Assembly (NCBI GenBank): GCA_947496185.1
Contig: CANMCD010000015.1
Coordinates: 21,168-85,167 of the forward strand
Length of the DNA stretch: 64,000 nucleotides
Reading direction: 5' to 3'
DNA from: an uncultured Tenacibaculum sp.
GTDB taxonomy: Bacteria > Bacteroidota > Bacteroidia > Flavobacteriales > Flavobacteriaceae
This document shows positions 31,281 to 39,991 of the stretch, piece after piece; position 1 is the first letter of the stretch; every line of letters starts with the position of its first letter. The notes under the pieces are model-generated. The model was given only the letters and a program-made list of their open reading frames with translations. It was not told the DNA's origin and did not search any database. The position numbers and the translations under genes are program-made.

Positions 31281-32918
31281 TTACGCCAGCATGGTAACTG
31301 GGTTTTCTATATACGCTTTTAACGTCTGTAAAAATTGAGCACCTACAGCACCATCTACAGTTCTGTGATCACAAGCTAAGGTAAGTTTCATGGTATTACC
31401 AACCACAATTTCACCATTTTTTACTACGGGTTTCTGTATGATTGCACCAACAGATAAGATAGCAGAGTTAGGTTGATTTATAATAGAAGTAAAGCTTTCG
31501 ATACCAAACATTCCTAGGTTAGAAACTGTAAAAGTACTTCCTTGCATTTCTTCAGGTTTAATCTTTTTAGTTCGAGCTTTACCAGCTAAATCACGAACAC
31601 TAGCTCCTATTTGAGTCAGCGTCAGCGCATCCGTATGCTTAACTACTGGTACAACCAAACCTTCATCAACAGCTACTGCAACACCTACATGTATATGACT
31701 ATGATACTTAGTAACATTATCTGTCCAAGTAGTATTTACTTGTGGGTGCTTTTTTAAAGCCATAGCACAAGCTTTTACAACCATATCATTAAAGGATACT
31801 TTAGTGTCAGGAATTGCATTAATTGTTTTACGAGAAGCCATAGCATTATCCATGTCCACTTCAATATTTAAGTAGAAGTGAGGTGCATTGAATTTAGAGT
31901 TACCTAAAGACTTGGCTATTGCTTTACGCATTTGCGAGTTTTTAACGTCTTCAGTTCTCTCTTCACCTGCGATAGTAAAGTTTGTTACTGGTGCTGAGGA
32001 ACTAGTAGCATCTTGAGCTGTAGAAGTAACTTTTGCTACAGGAGTAAAGTTTTCTACATCTTTTTTGATAATTCTACCATTTTCTCCAGTCCCTTTAATA
32101 TCAGCTAAATTATAGCCTTTTTCTTTGGCAATTCTTTTTGCTAAAGGAGAAGCTAAAATTCTTCCCTGAGTATTTGTGGTATTTGTTGAAGTTACTTGTG
32201 TATTAGCCTCCTTATTAGTGCTTGTTACTTTAGGTTCTTCTTTTTTATCCTCGGAAGTTGATGCTGTACCACTATTTAGTGTACCTGAAGCATGTGCCGT
32301 TACCAATGCAGTAACATCAGTTCCTTTGTTTCCTATAATAGCAAGTAGACTATCTACAGGAGCACTGTCACCTTCTTGGATTCCTATGTGTAATAAAGTT
32401 CCTTCATGGAAAGATTCGAACTCCATGGTAGCTTTATCAGTTTCTATTTCAGCCAAGATATCACCTTCCTCAACGTTATCGCCTACGTTTTTTAACCAAG
32501 TAGCCACTGTTCCTTCGGTCATGGTATCACTTAAACGAGGCATTGTTATAATTTGTACTCCTTCAGGAATCGCTACTGAGCTTTCATTAGCGGTAGCGTT
32601 TTTTGTTTCTTTTGGAGATTCTTTAGGTGCTTCTACAGCAGTTGCCTCACCGTTGTTGAGTAAAGCAGCAAAATCTTCTCCTTCATCTCCAATGATGGCC
32701 AATAAACTGTCTACAGGAGCTGTTTCTCCTTCTTGGACACCAATATGTAAAAGTACACCTTCATGGAAAGACTCGAATTCCATGGTAGCTTTATCGGTTT
32801 CAATCTCTGCTAAGATATCACCTTCTTCTACTTTATCTCCAACATTTTTTAACCATTGTGCCACAACACCTTCTTCCATTGTGTCGCTTAAACGAGGCAT
32901 ATTTACTATAGTAGCCAT
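31281..32918 (-). CDS. pdhC: pyruvate dehydrogenase complex E2, dihydrolipoamide acetyltransferase
   Basis: A 545-residue E2 subunit that moves the acetyl group from lipoyl-lysine to CoA. Two tandem lipoyl domains (about 1-80 and 120-205) each carry the lipoylation motif ETDKATMEFES. Pro/Thr/Ser/Ala-rich linkers flank an E3/E1-binding domain (about 255-290, ASPLAKRIAKEKGYNLADIKGTGENGRI). The C-terminal catalytic domain ends with ACDHRTVDGAVGAQFL, including the active-site His and Asp. It follows pdhA by 26 bases on the same strand. Confidence 0.97.
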   Translation of the reverse strand: MATIVNMPRLSDTMEEGVVAQWLKNVGDKVEEGDILAEIETDKATMEFESFHEGVLLHIGVQEGETAPVDSLLAIIGDEGEDFAALLNNGEATAVEAPKESPKETKNATANESSVAIPEGVQIITMPRLSDTMTEGTVATWLKNVGDNVEEGDILAEIETDKATMEFESFHEGTLLHIGIQEGDSAPVDSLLAIIGNKGTDVTALVTAHASGTLNSGTASTSEDKKEEPKVTSTNKEANTQVTSTNTTNTQGRILASPLAKRIAKEKGYNLADIKGTGENGRIIKKDVENFTPVAKVTSTAQDATSSSAPVTNFTIAGEERTEDVKNSQMRKAIAKSLGNSKFNAPHFYLNIEVDMDNAMASRKTINAIPDTKVSFNDMVVKACAMALKKHPQVNTTWTDNVTKYHSHIHVGVAVAVDEGLVVPVVKHTDALTLTQIGASVRDLAGKARTKKIKPEEMQGSTFTVSNLGMFGIESFTSIINQPNSAILSVGAIIQKPVVKNGEIVVGNTMKLTLACDHRTVDGAVGAQFLQTLKAYIENPVTMLA

Positions 32919-32944
32919 ATTCTGTTGAGTTTTGTCGGATTTTG

Positions 32945-33934
32945 TTATTTTATAAATGGATAATCTTCTTGTTCATACACCATGTCATGCAATAGGTTAA
33001 GATCTGGATATGGAGAATCCTCTGCAAATTTCTCACACTCTTTTACTAAATCTTTAACTTCTTTGTTAATGGTGTCTATTTCTTCATCAGTAGCATAGCT
33101 CTTTTCTTTTATGATGTCAAGAACTTGCGTAATTGGGTCTATTTTTCTGTATTCTTCAACTTCGTCTTTTGTACGATAATGTTGTGCATCAGACATTGAA
33201 TGTCCTCTATATCGATACGTTTTCATTTCTAAGAAAGTTGGCCCATCACCACGACGTGCTCTTTGTATCGCTTCATCAACAGCTTCTGCAACTTTAATAG
33301 GGTTCATTCCATCAACAGGACCACACGGCATTTCGTAACCTAGACCTAATTTCCAAATATCTGTATGGTTTGCAGTTCTTTCTACCGAAGTTCCCATGGC
33401 ATAGCCATTGTTTTCAACGATGAAAACAACAGGCAATTTCCAATTCATTGCCATATTGAAAGTTTCGTGTAATGAACCTTGACGAGCAGCACCGTCACCA
33501 AAATAACACAAAGTAACTGCATCGCTACCTTTGTATTTATCTCCAAATGCGATACCAGCACCTAATGGAATTTGTCCTCCTACAATACCATGACCACCAT
33601 AGAATCTATATTCTTTAGAGAAAATATGCATTGAACCTCCCATACCTTGAGATGTTCCTGTAGCTTTACCATAAAGTTCGGCCATTACTCTTTTAGGATC
33701 TTCTCCCATACCGATTGGTTGCACGTGATTACGATAAGCTGTAATCATTTTGTCTTTGGTTAAGTCCATAGCATGCAATGATCCAGCCAACACAGCTTCC
33801 TGACCATTATATAGGTGTAAAAAGCCTCTTACTTTTTGTTGAATGTAAACTGCTGCTAATTTATCCTCAAATTTTCTCCAAAACAACATGTCCTTATACC
33901 ACTTGATGTAGGTGTCCTTGGTGATTTCTTTCAT
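32945..33934 (-). CDS. pdhA: pyruvate dehydrogenase E1 component, alpha subunit
   Basis: A 329-residue E1-alpha subunit binding thiamine diphosphate. Motifs: GQEAVLAG, MGGSMHIFS, GDGAARQGSLHETFNMA then ENNGYAMGT (the GDG-N28-NN ThDP motif), and YRYRGHSMSDAQ (phosphorylation-loop region of the family). The beta subunit is not next to it and must be elsewhere. Minus-strand TACTTTTG at 33999-33992 is a plausible -7 box. Confidence 0.97.
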   Translation of the reverse strand: MKEITKDTYIKWYKDMLFWRKFEDKLAAVYIQQKVRGFLHLYNGQEAVLAGSLHAMDLTKDKMITAYRNHVQPIGMGEDPKRVMAELYGKATGTSQGMGGSMHIFSKEYRFYGGHGIVGGQIPLGAGIAFGDKYKGSDAVTLCYFGDGAARQGSLHETFNMAMNWKLPVVFIVENNGYAMGTSVERTANHTDIWKLGLGYEMPCGPVDGMNPIKVAEAVDEAIQRARRGDGPTFLEMKTYRYRGHSMSDAQHYRTKDEVEEYRKIDPITQVLDIIKEKSYATDEEIDTINKEVKDLVKECEKFAEDSPYPDLNLLHDMVYEQEDYPFIK

Positions 33935-34073
33935 TATGCCTTAGTTATTTATTTATAGTTTGAACGTTCTGATTGCTCAAAATCGCGCCTACAAAAGTAG
34001 TAGTTTTTAGTAATTTAAAAAAAGGTTCTTATTAAAACTTATCAGGGATATTTAAAAGAGCAAAATATGATGC

Positions 34074-34754
34074 TTATTTTTCCTTTGCGATAATGATAGT
34101 TGCTTTAGCTCCAGTGGCTAAATTCCATTCATTTGCAGATATTAGCATACCTGCATCATTATATATTTTAAAAGCAGCGGTATTAGGGCCAGAAGTTCCT
34201 TGGTTTAAAGCGAGAATATCAATAGTGTTGATAGCTTCGTTTAATGGAATATTATAAGATTGATAGGTCTGTTGTAATGTAATATTAGAAACCACAGGTA
34301 TACCGTTTACAAAAATAGAAACTTTGTCTCCGTCAGGATATTGAAAATCTCTACATATAATATTTACAGTTTTAGATTTGGTGCTAAAGCTTCCCAAATC
34401 TTGATCTATGACCGGGTAATTGTATAAACCATTAATTTTTTTAAATGATTTTAAATATTGTTCTTCAGCAATTTTTGCTTTAGTTAAGATTCCTTTATTT
34501 AGATAAGATTCTTGTGCTTTTTTTTGCTGTTCTTTTTTTTGTTGTTTTTGGTGTGCTGTTTTAAAACCGTCTTTGCCAAAATCTAAGTTTTTCGGAGCTT
34601 CGGTTTCTTTTACGGGTATTTCAAACCCTCCTAAGGATTTTTTTCCTTTTTCATTTCCTCCAAAAGATTGATCAATTTGTGAATGACCTAAAGCTATAGT
34701 CCCGAGTAACAATAAAAAAGTAATATATTTTTTAAATGTATTCGTCATGTTCAA
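34074..34754 (-). CDS. secreted protein of unknown function
   Basis: A 226-residue protein with a cleavable signal peptide (about 1-25, FLLLLGTIALGHS). The middle is lysine/glutamine-rich and helical (about 65-105), and the C-terminal half looks like a beta-sandwich (VNIICRDFQYPDGDKVSIFVNGIPVVSN). The latter resembles periplasmic proteins of flavobacteria with a DGDKVSI-type repeat. No catalytic motif is visible. It is 33 bases downstream of the dipeptidase gene and may share its transcript. Confidence 0.7.
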   Translation of the reverse strand: MNMTNTFKKYITFLLLLGTIALGHSQIDQSFGGNEKGKKSLGGFEIPVKETEAPKNLDFGKDGFKTAHQKQQKKEQQKKAQESYLNKGILTKAKIAEEQYLKSFKKINGLYNYPVIDQDLGSFSTKSKTVNIICRDFQYPDGDKVSIFVNGIPVVSNITLQQTYQSYNIPLNEAINTIDILALNQGTSGPNTAAFKIYNDAGMLISANEWNLATGAKATIIIAKEK

Positions 34755-34787
34755 ATAATAACAAAAATAATGCCTTTTTTTTAAAAG

Positions 34788-35450
34788 CTACTTTATGGGG
34801 AAGTTAAAATAGGTTTTAGGAAAGGGTTCATTGCGTAATGTAAAATGCCACCATTCGTTTTTGTATGGACGGAATCCGTGTTTTTTCATTACTTTTTGTA
34901 ATAAGGCTCTATTGTTTTTTTGTTTTTCGGTGAGGGTTTGGTATGTAATGTGTGAAGAAACTCCAAAAAAATCATAAGGACTTCCCATATCTAATTCCTT
35001 TCCTGTATGAGAATCTACAATTGTAAGGTCAACTGAGCTTCCTCTTGAGTGTCCAGATTTTGAAGATATATAGCCTAATTTGAATAAATACCGCTTATTT
35101 ACTTCAGGATAATATTGCCTTTTCATTAGGGTGTCATTAATTATTTTTGCCCATTTCACAAAATGATTTACGGCTTTTTGAGGTCTATATGCGTCGTATA
35201 TTTTAAGGCTTAAGCCTTTTTCTAACAATTCATTTTGAACTTTACCTAAAGCTTTTGCAGTTAATGTAGAGGTTATTAATACGTTGGTTTCATAACCGTC
35301 AATAGGGATTCCAATAAAATTATTGTGACTGCAATAACGTAACTCTTGCTGGATACTCGGTGTTATGTCTTTTACATAGGAAAAACCTTTGGGCAATTGG
35401 GCAAATAGATTTAGTGAAAAAAAGCAAATAAAAAATTTTAGTAATCTCAT
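34788..35450 (-). CDS. D-alanyl-D-alanine dipeptidase, VanX-like (peptidase M15D)
   Basis: A 220-residue exported zinc dipeptidase. A short signal peptide (about 1-18) precedes the M15 core with YDAYRPQKAV, the zinc motif SGHSRGSSVDLT (SxHxxGxxxD) and EWWHF with the catalytic Glu and third zinc ligand His. Chromosomal VanX/DdpX homologues recycle D-Ala-D-Ala from peptidoglycan; there is no vanH-vanA partner, so glycopeptide resistance is not implied. Confidence 0.92.
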   Translation of the reverse strand: MRLLKFFICFFSLNLFAQLPKGFSYVKDITPSIQQELRYCSHNNFIGIPIDGYETNVLITSTLTAKALGKVQNELLEKGLSLKIYDAYRPQKAVNHFVKWAKIINDTLMKRQYYPEVNKRYLFKLGYISSKSGHSRGSSVDLTIVDSHTGKELDMGSPYDFFGVSSHITYQTLTEKQKNNRALLQKVMKKHGFRPYKNEWWHFTLRNEPFPKTYFNFPIK

Positions 35451-35830
35451 AGTGTGGTTTAGTAGAATAATTCAGGGTACTATTGATGTATTTATAATTC
35501 TAATTATTTTGAATATTTCTTTTAAAAAAGAATTTTTTTGACATCGAAACATTAAAAGGTGTAAAATGTAAAAGTACTATATTTTATGGTACTTTTATTA
35601 ATGCTTTTGAAATAGCAATTAAAAAAGGTACAACACCCAAGTATTGCACCTTAATTAATAAAACCAAGTATGTGTCTTAGATTAGGATTAATAAAACACA
35701 GTTTTTTCCAATCAACAAATGAATAGTGAATAAAGAAAATTAATTACTTTTTCAAAAAAATCTCCTTTAAAAAATAACGTGATAATAGTATTCATAGTTT
35801 TTATAAAATTTTCAGTATGTAATATTTTAA
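35451..35830. other. gene-free region with two hairpins
   Basis: 380 bases without a gene. AAAAGTAC/GTACTTTT (35570-35596, 11-base loop) is terminator-like in both directions. A second hairpin with AAGGTxCAA/TTGxACCTT lies at about 35627-35653. They probably end the PspC operon, which reads toward this region. Confidence 0.5.
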
Positions 35831-37513
35831 TTAAATAGTTTCTTGATTAATTTCAGTATTTTTTTCATCTTCTTTTTCTTGCTCTACATCATCATCATCA
35901 CAATCGGTACAATCTAGTCCTTTTTTTGTCATTTTAAAATGATGATTAACCATATCTTTGTCGTAGATATCATCAGTATTATCGATATCATAAAGAAAGT
36001 TACGAGAAGATTTTTCAAAATATACTGAAGTATTTTCAGGGATCAATAATATTACTTCAACTTTCTCATCCATCCCCATTTTTTTAATGTCATTTAAAAA
36101 ATAGGCATTAAAGACTAGGGTGTTATTATCTATTTTAAAGCGATACTCAATGTTCTTTGCATTCTCGTTTGCTTCTCTTCTTCTTCTTCCTTCAGAAGAT
36201 TTGTTAATTTCAACATAAGCATTTTCAGTTTCACTTTTAATTACATTGATTGTTACGTTATTTGAATATTTATATTGCTTATTATTTAATTCCACTTGAA
36301 TAGTGTTTTCTTTTCTGTTTAATCGGTAAGGAGCATATAGGTTTTTGTCATTGGTGACCCTAATCTTGATAGGTTCTTCCTTTTTATAGGTTAGTTGATG
36401 GGTTTTTGCGTGTGTACCATCATAAGCTTTTGACGTTCCATATTCAATGGCAGAAAAAATTATTCCTAATAATGCAATCAACCAAATACCCAAAAGCGTT
36501 AGGTTTGTTGTGTTGGTAAACTTTTTAATGTTAGGCGATAAGATTCGTAAACCTAATACAAATAATACAATAAAAGGAATCCCTATAAGTATAAATATAA
36601 AGGTGGTTAGAAGCCATTTTGGCAATAAAGAATCATAAAAGAAAGGTGGGTAACTAATCGTACCTTCAAGATCTAAAAAACTAATACTGCCTACAGAAAA
36701 TCCACCAATTAATAAGCTAATAAGAGTGGCTCCTGCAATAATAATGAGTAGTACCCCCATAAACTTGCCGAATACCTTGAATACGGCAACGAGTATTTTT
36801 CCAATGGTATCCATAAAATCTTGAAGTCCAGATTTGGTTTGTGAACGTAATTTATCGTAATCTGCTCCAGAAATTTTATCAGAAATTTCACTAGCACTTC
36901 CTTTTAATTTGCTAGAAATATTATCGAATTCGGTTCTAATTTTTTTTTCAATATTATCAATATTAACAGCTTCACCTTCCATTTGTAACTTTTCAGAAGT
37001 AGTTTTAGCCTCTGGTAATAATATCCAAAGAATGATATACGCTAAAGGAGAAAAACCACTCGCCAATAATAAAATGAAAGCAAGTCTAATCCATATAGCA
37101 TCAACACCAACAAAATGTCCGATACCTGAACAAACACCTCCTAAAAACTTATCATCACCGTCTCTAAAGAATTTTTTTGCCCCCTTTTTTCTTCTGGTAT
37201 AGGTTTGCGTTTGATCATAGTCGGTTTCACCATCAGTATAATCTTCAGGTTGTCCCATGATTGCAATGATTTCTTCTATATCGTCTTCATTGACCACCTG
37301 ACGTACATCTAAAATCCTTTCTGAAAGAAGTTCACTTATTCTAGCTTCTATGTCTGCTATAATTTCGTTTTTCCCTTGTGGGTCATCACTTAAAGAGTGT
37401 GCGATAGCATCAAGGTATCGTTTTAATTTTTTATAGGCTAACTCATCTATGTGAAAAAAAAGCCCTCCTAAATTTATATTAATAGTTTTATTCATTACTA
37501 GTTGATTTTGCAA
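35831..37513 (-). CDS. PspC-domain membrane protein
   Basis: A 560-residue protein. Residues 1-95 are cytoplasmic helices (IEARISELLSERI, a pattern shared with permease-prefix/HAAS domains). A PspC domain (about 105-170: GGVCSGIGHFVGVDAIWIRLAFILLL) brings transmembrane helices; four or five more hydrophobic helices (about 235-355) lead to a C-terminal beta-rich region and an acidic aspartate-rich tail. PspC domains sense envelope stress. It overlaps the PadR gene upstream by 26 bases, a standard flavobacterial pair. Confidence 0.88.
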   Translation of the reverse strand: MQNQLVMNKTININLGGLFFHIDELAYKKLKRYLDAIAHSLSDDPQGKNEIIADIEARISELLSERILDVRQVVNEDDIEEIIAIMGQPEDYTDGETDYDQTQTYTRRKKGAKKFFRDGDDKFLGGVCSGIGHFVGVDAIWIRLAFILLLASGFSPLAYIILWILLPEAKTTSEKLQMEGEAVNIDNIEKKIRTEFDNISSKLKGSASEISDKISGADYDKLRSQTKSGLQDFMDTIGKILVAVFKVFGKFMGVLLIIIAGATLISLLIGGFSVGSISFLDLEGTISYPPFFYDSLLPKWLLTTFIFILIGIPFIVLFVLGLRILSPNIKKFTNTTNLTLLGIWLIALLGIIFSAIEYGTSKAYDGTHAKTHQLTYKKEEPIKIRVTNDKNLYAPYRLNRKENTIQVELNNKQYKYSNNVTINVIKSETENAYVEINKSSEGRRRREANENAKNIEYRFKIDNNTLVFNAYFLNDIKKMGMDEKVEVILLIPENTSVYFEKSSRNFLYDIDNTDDIYDKDMVNHHFKMTKKGLDCTDCDDDDVEQEKEDEKNTEINQETI

Positions 37514-37832
37514 TTGTTATTTTATTTACGGCATTTATCAAGTTATTCCATGTTTTGTCTAACTCGGTTAAAAAAAGCTTTCCATTTTCTGTCAAGACAT
37601 AATATTTTCTAGGAGGTCCAGAGGTTGATTCTTCCCATCGATAACCAAGTAAACCAGCATTTTTTAGTCTTGTTAAAAGTGGGTATATCGTACCTTCAAC
37701 AACAATCATTTCGGCTTCTTTGAGTGTTTTTAGAATTTCTGAGGTATATGCATCTCCTTTTTCTAAAATAGATAAGATGCAGTATTCTAATACCCCTTTA
37801 CGCATTTGCGCTTTTGTGTTTTCTATTTTCAT
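37488..37832 (-). CDS. PadR-family transcriptional regulator
   Basis: A 114-residue winged-helix protein with the PadR pattern: QMRKGVLEYCILSILEKGDAYTSEILKTLK (about 9-38), VVEGTIYPLLTRLKNAGLLGYRW (about 44-66) and SGPPRKYYVLTENGKLFL (wing). It overlaps the PspC gene, so it probably controls its own operon. The C-terminal dimer helix is short, placing it in subfamily PadR-s2. Confidence 0.93.
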   Translation of the reverse strand: MKIENTKAQMRKGVLEYCILSILEKGDAYTSEILKTLKEAEMIVVEGTIYPLLTRLKNAGLLGYRWEESTSGPPRKYYVLTENGKLFLTELDKTWNNLINAVNKITIAKSTSNE

Positions 37833-37850
37833 GGAGTGTGGTTTAATAGG

Positions 37851-38288
37851 TTATTTAATAAAGTTTATCGTAAAAGGGTAGTTATAAACCTCTCCTTTGT
37901 TTGCTTTTATAGCTGCAATGATGATAAGAGCTACTTTGATTAAGCTTATTATACCAACTAATGATAAAGATCCAATTCCCCAAAGACTGAATAGTCCATC
38001 ATAAGAATAGGTATCACGAAAATCGATATCAATACCATTAAAAAGCCCTAAGATATTTCCTGTAAAAAAAGAAAATACAGAAGTGCTTAGCAGGAATATA
38101 TACAGTCCGAAACTTATATTAAAGTTTATAGCTTCTTTGCCGTGTGTGTTTAGAAATTGGCTCTTATCCTTTAAGGTTTGCCATATAATTAACGGGGTAA
38201 TAATACTTCCCAAAGGGAAGAGATATCCAGCGAAAGCGGATACATGTAGTAGAAAAGCGTTTGTGTTATCGTTGTTTTGTTGCATCAT
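37851..38288 (-). CDS. DUF4870 membrane protein
   Basis: A 145-residue protein with three or four hydrophobic helices and the DUF4870 features HVSAFAGYLFPLGSIITPLIIW, a conserved HGKEAINFNISFGLYIF segment, and a C-terminal AIKANKGEVYNYPFTI. Function is unknown. It lies 18 bases upstream of padR on the same strand and is likely the first gene of that operon. Confidence 0.88.
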   Translation of the reverse strand: MMQQNNDNTNAFLLHVSAFAGYLFPLGSIITPLIIWQTLKDKSQFLNTHGKEAINFNISFGLYIFLLSTSVFSFFTGNILGLFNGIDIDFRDTYSYDGLFSLWGIGSLSLVGIISLIKVALIIIAAIKANKGEVYNYPFTINFIK

Positions 38289-38492
38289 TTATTAAGTTGT
38301 ATAATACTTTATATTGCAAATATATATCTTTTGAAAGGTATTATGTAATACATAGTACTATATTTAACGTAAAATTAACATTTGTTTTGTTGTTTTACAT
38401 GAATGAATTAGAGCAGTCTTACGATTAAAAATTAGGGTATGATACTTTTTATCAATAAAAAATTGTACTTTTTGTAGCCAAAGTAAAATGAG

Positions 38493-38948
38493 ATGAAATT
38501 TACAGCTAAGAAAATAAATATGTTTTTACTATTTAATCTACCGTCAGCTTTTATTGCTGGGGTAAGGGTTAAAGAGATTATGGAAGATACATCTATAGTG
38601 AAGGTAAAGTATAAGTGGATTAATAAAAACCCTTTTAAATCTATTTTTTGGGCAGTACAAGGGATGGCTTCAGAGTTGTCAACGGGTATATTAGTGATGC
38701 GAGAAATCAGTAGGTCTAATAAAAAGATTTCGATGTTAGTAACCAATATGCAAGGAGTTTTTACTAAAAAAGCGATTGGTAAAATTCACTTTATTTGTAA
38801 TGATGGAGAAATAATAAAAGAAGCTATAAGGAAAGCTATTGAAACAGGAGAGGGGCAGGTAGTTAGGGTGGTGTCTGAAGGTATAAATGAAGAAGGAATA
38901 TCGGTTTCTAAGTTTAGTTATGAATGGAGTTTGAAAGTAAAATCGTAA
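38493..38948 (+). CDS. DUF4442 (hotdog-fold thioesterase-like) protein
   Basis: A 151-residue protein with the DUF4442 layout: an N-terminal helix with NLPSAFIAGVRVKEI, KVKYKWINKNPFKSIFWAVQGMASELSTG and a C-terminal strand pair EGISVSKFSYEWSLK. The family adopts a hotdog fold like acyl-CoA thioesterases, but activity is unproven. It precedes the AIM24-like gene by 42 bases. Confidence 0.8.
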   Translation: MKFTAKKINMFLLFNLPSAFIAGVRVKEIMEDTSIVKVKYKWINKNPFKSIFWAVQGMASELSTGILVMREISRSNKKISMLVTNMQGVFTKKAIGKIHFICNDGEIIKEAIRKAIETGEGQVVRVVSEGINEEGISVSKFSYEWSLKVKS

Positions 38949-38990
38949 CAAAAAATAAAAAATGAAGACTAATAAGAAAAATAATATAAA

Positions 38991-39788
38991 ATGAACGCAC
39001 ACGAAATAGATTATCAAGTTTACGGAGAAGAAATGCAATATGTTGAAATTGAATTAGATCCTGAAGAAGGAGTCATAGCCGAAAGTGGAAGTTTTATGAT
39101 GATGGATGAGGGGGTTAAGATGAATACCATTTTTGGTGACGGTTCTAATCAAGAAAAAGGATTTTTAGGAAAATTGTTTTCAGCTGGAAAAAGAGTACTT
39201 ACAGGAGAGAGTTTGTTTATGACTGTATTTACCAATCAAGGTTCGGGTAAAAAGCAGGTGTCTTTTGCATCTCCATATCCAGGGAAAATTATTCCTATAG
39301 ATTTGACAGAATTTTCAGGAAAGTTTATATGTCAAAAAGATGCTTTTCTCTGTGCAGCTAAAGGAGTAACAGTAGGCATTGAGTTTTCAAAAAAAATTGG
39401 AAGAGGTTTGTTTGGAGGAGAGGGTTTCATTATGCAAAAAATAGAAGGAGATGGTATGGGTTTTATCCATGCTGGAGGAACAATGGCTAAAAAGGTATTA
39501 CAACCAGGTGAGGTTTTAAAGGTGGATACGGGATGTATTGTTGGTTTTACGAAAGAAGTACATTACGACATAGAGTTTGTTGGCGGTATCAAGAACAGTG
39601 TTTTTGGAGGCGAAGGGCTGTTTTTTGCAACATTACGAGGGCCAGGTACTGTTTATATTCAATCTTTGCCTTTTAGTAGACTTGCTGGTAGAGTGTTGTC
39701 AATGGCACCACAAAATGGTGGCAGTAGAGGAGAGGGTAGTGTATTAGGTGGTTTAGGAAATCTTCTCGATGGGGATAACAGTTTTTAG
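38991..39788 (+). CDS. TIGR00266 / AIM24-family protein
   Basis: A 265-residue all-beta protein of the AIM24 family with repeated pseudo-symmetric strands: VEIELDPEEGVIAESGSFMMMDEGV, GESLFMTVFTNQG, GEGFIMQKIEGDGMGFIHAGGTMAKKVLQPGEVLKVDTGCIVGF and GGIKNSVFGGEGLFFATLRGPG. The function is unclear in bacteria; it is cytosolic or membrane associated in others. The glycine-rich C-terminus is typical. Confidence 0.88.
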   Translation: MNAHEIDYQVYGEEMQYVEIELDPEEGVIAESGSFMMMDEGVKMNTIFGDGSNQEKGFLGKLFSAGKRVLTGESLFMTVFTNQGSGKKQVSFASPYPGKIIPIDLTEFSGKFICQKDAFLCAAKGVTVGIEFSKKIGRGLFGGEGFIMQKIEGDGMGFIHAGGTMAKKVLQPGEVLKVDTGCIVGFTKEVHYDIEFVGGIKNSVFGGEGLFFATLRGPGTVYIQSLPFSRLAGRVLSMAPQNGGSRGEGSVLGGLGNLLDGDNSF

Positions 39789-39914
39789 GATAGTGTCTTA
39801 AATTGCGAAAACTAGTATCTGAAAATCATAAGTTTTTAGTGTAGATCAATATTTGTTGATTTTTACGTTCTTATGAATTGTTATAAAGTCTTTTTATATA
39901 TGAGGACAAAATAA

Positions 39915-39956
39915 AAAAACACCGTTGTAATCAGGTTTGATTATAGCGGTGTTTTT
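39915..39956 (-). terminator. terminator of the downstream TlpA-like gene
   Basis: A stem of up to 19 bp, with two mismatched or wobble positions, beginning AAAAACACCG, with a 4-base loop; on the minus strand it ends in a T-run after the gene at 39992. Confidence 0.85.
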
Positions 39957-39991
39957 GATTAGAGTTACTTATTTATTACTTATGTTAAAAG

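Noticed and set aside
32176-32928. 250-codon plus-strand frame
   Set aside because: It lies opposite pdhC; long only because of the repeated lipoyl domains and low-stop complement, with no protein-like motif.
34788-35450. Vancomycin-resistance cluster
   Set aside because: Only a VanX-like dipeptidase is present, without ligase or dehydrogenase genes; probably peptidoglycan recycling.
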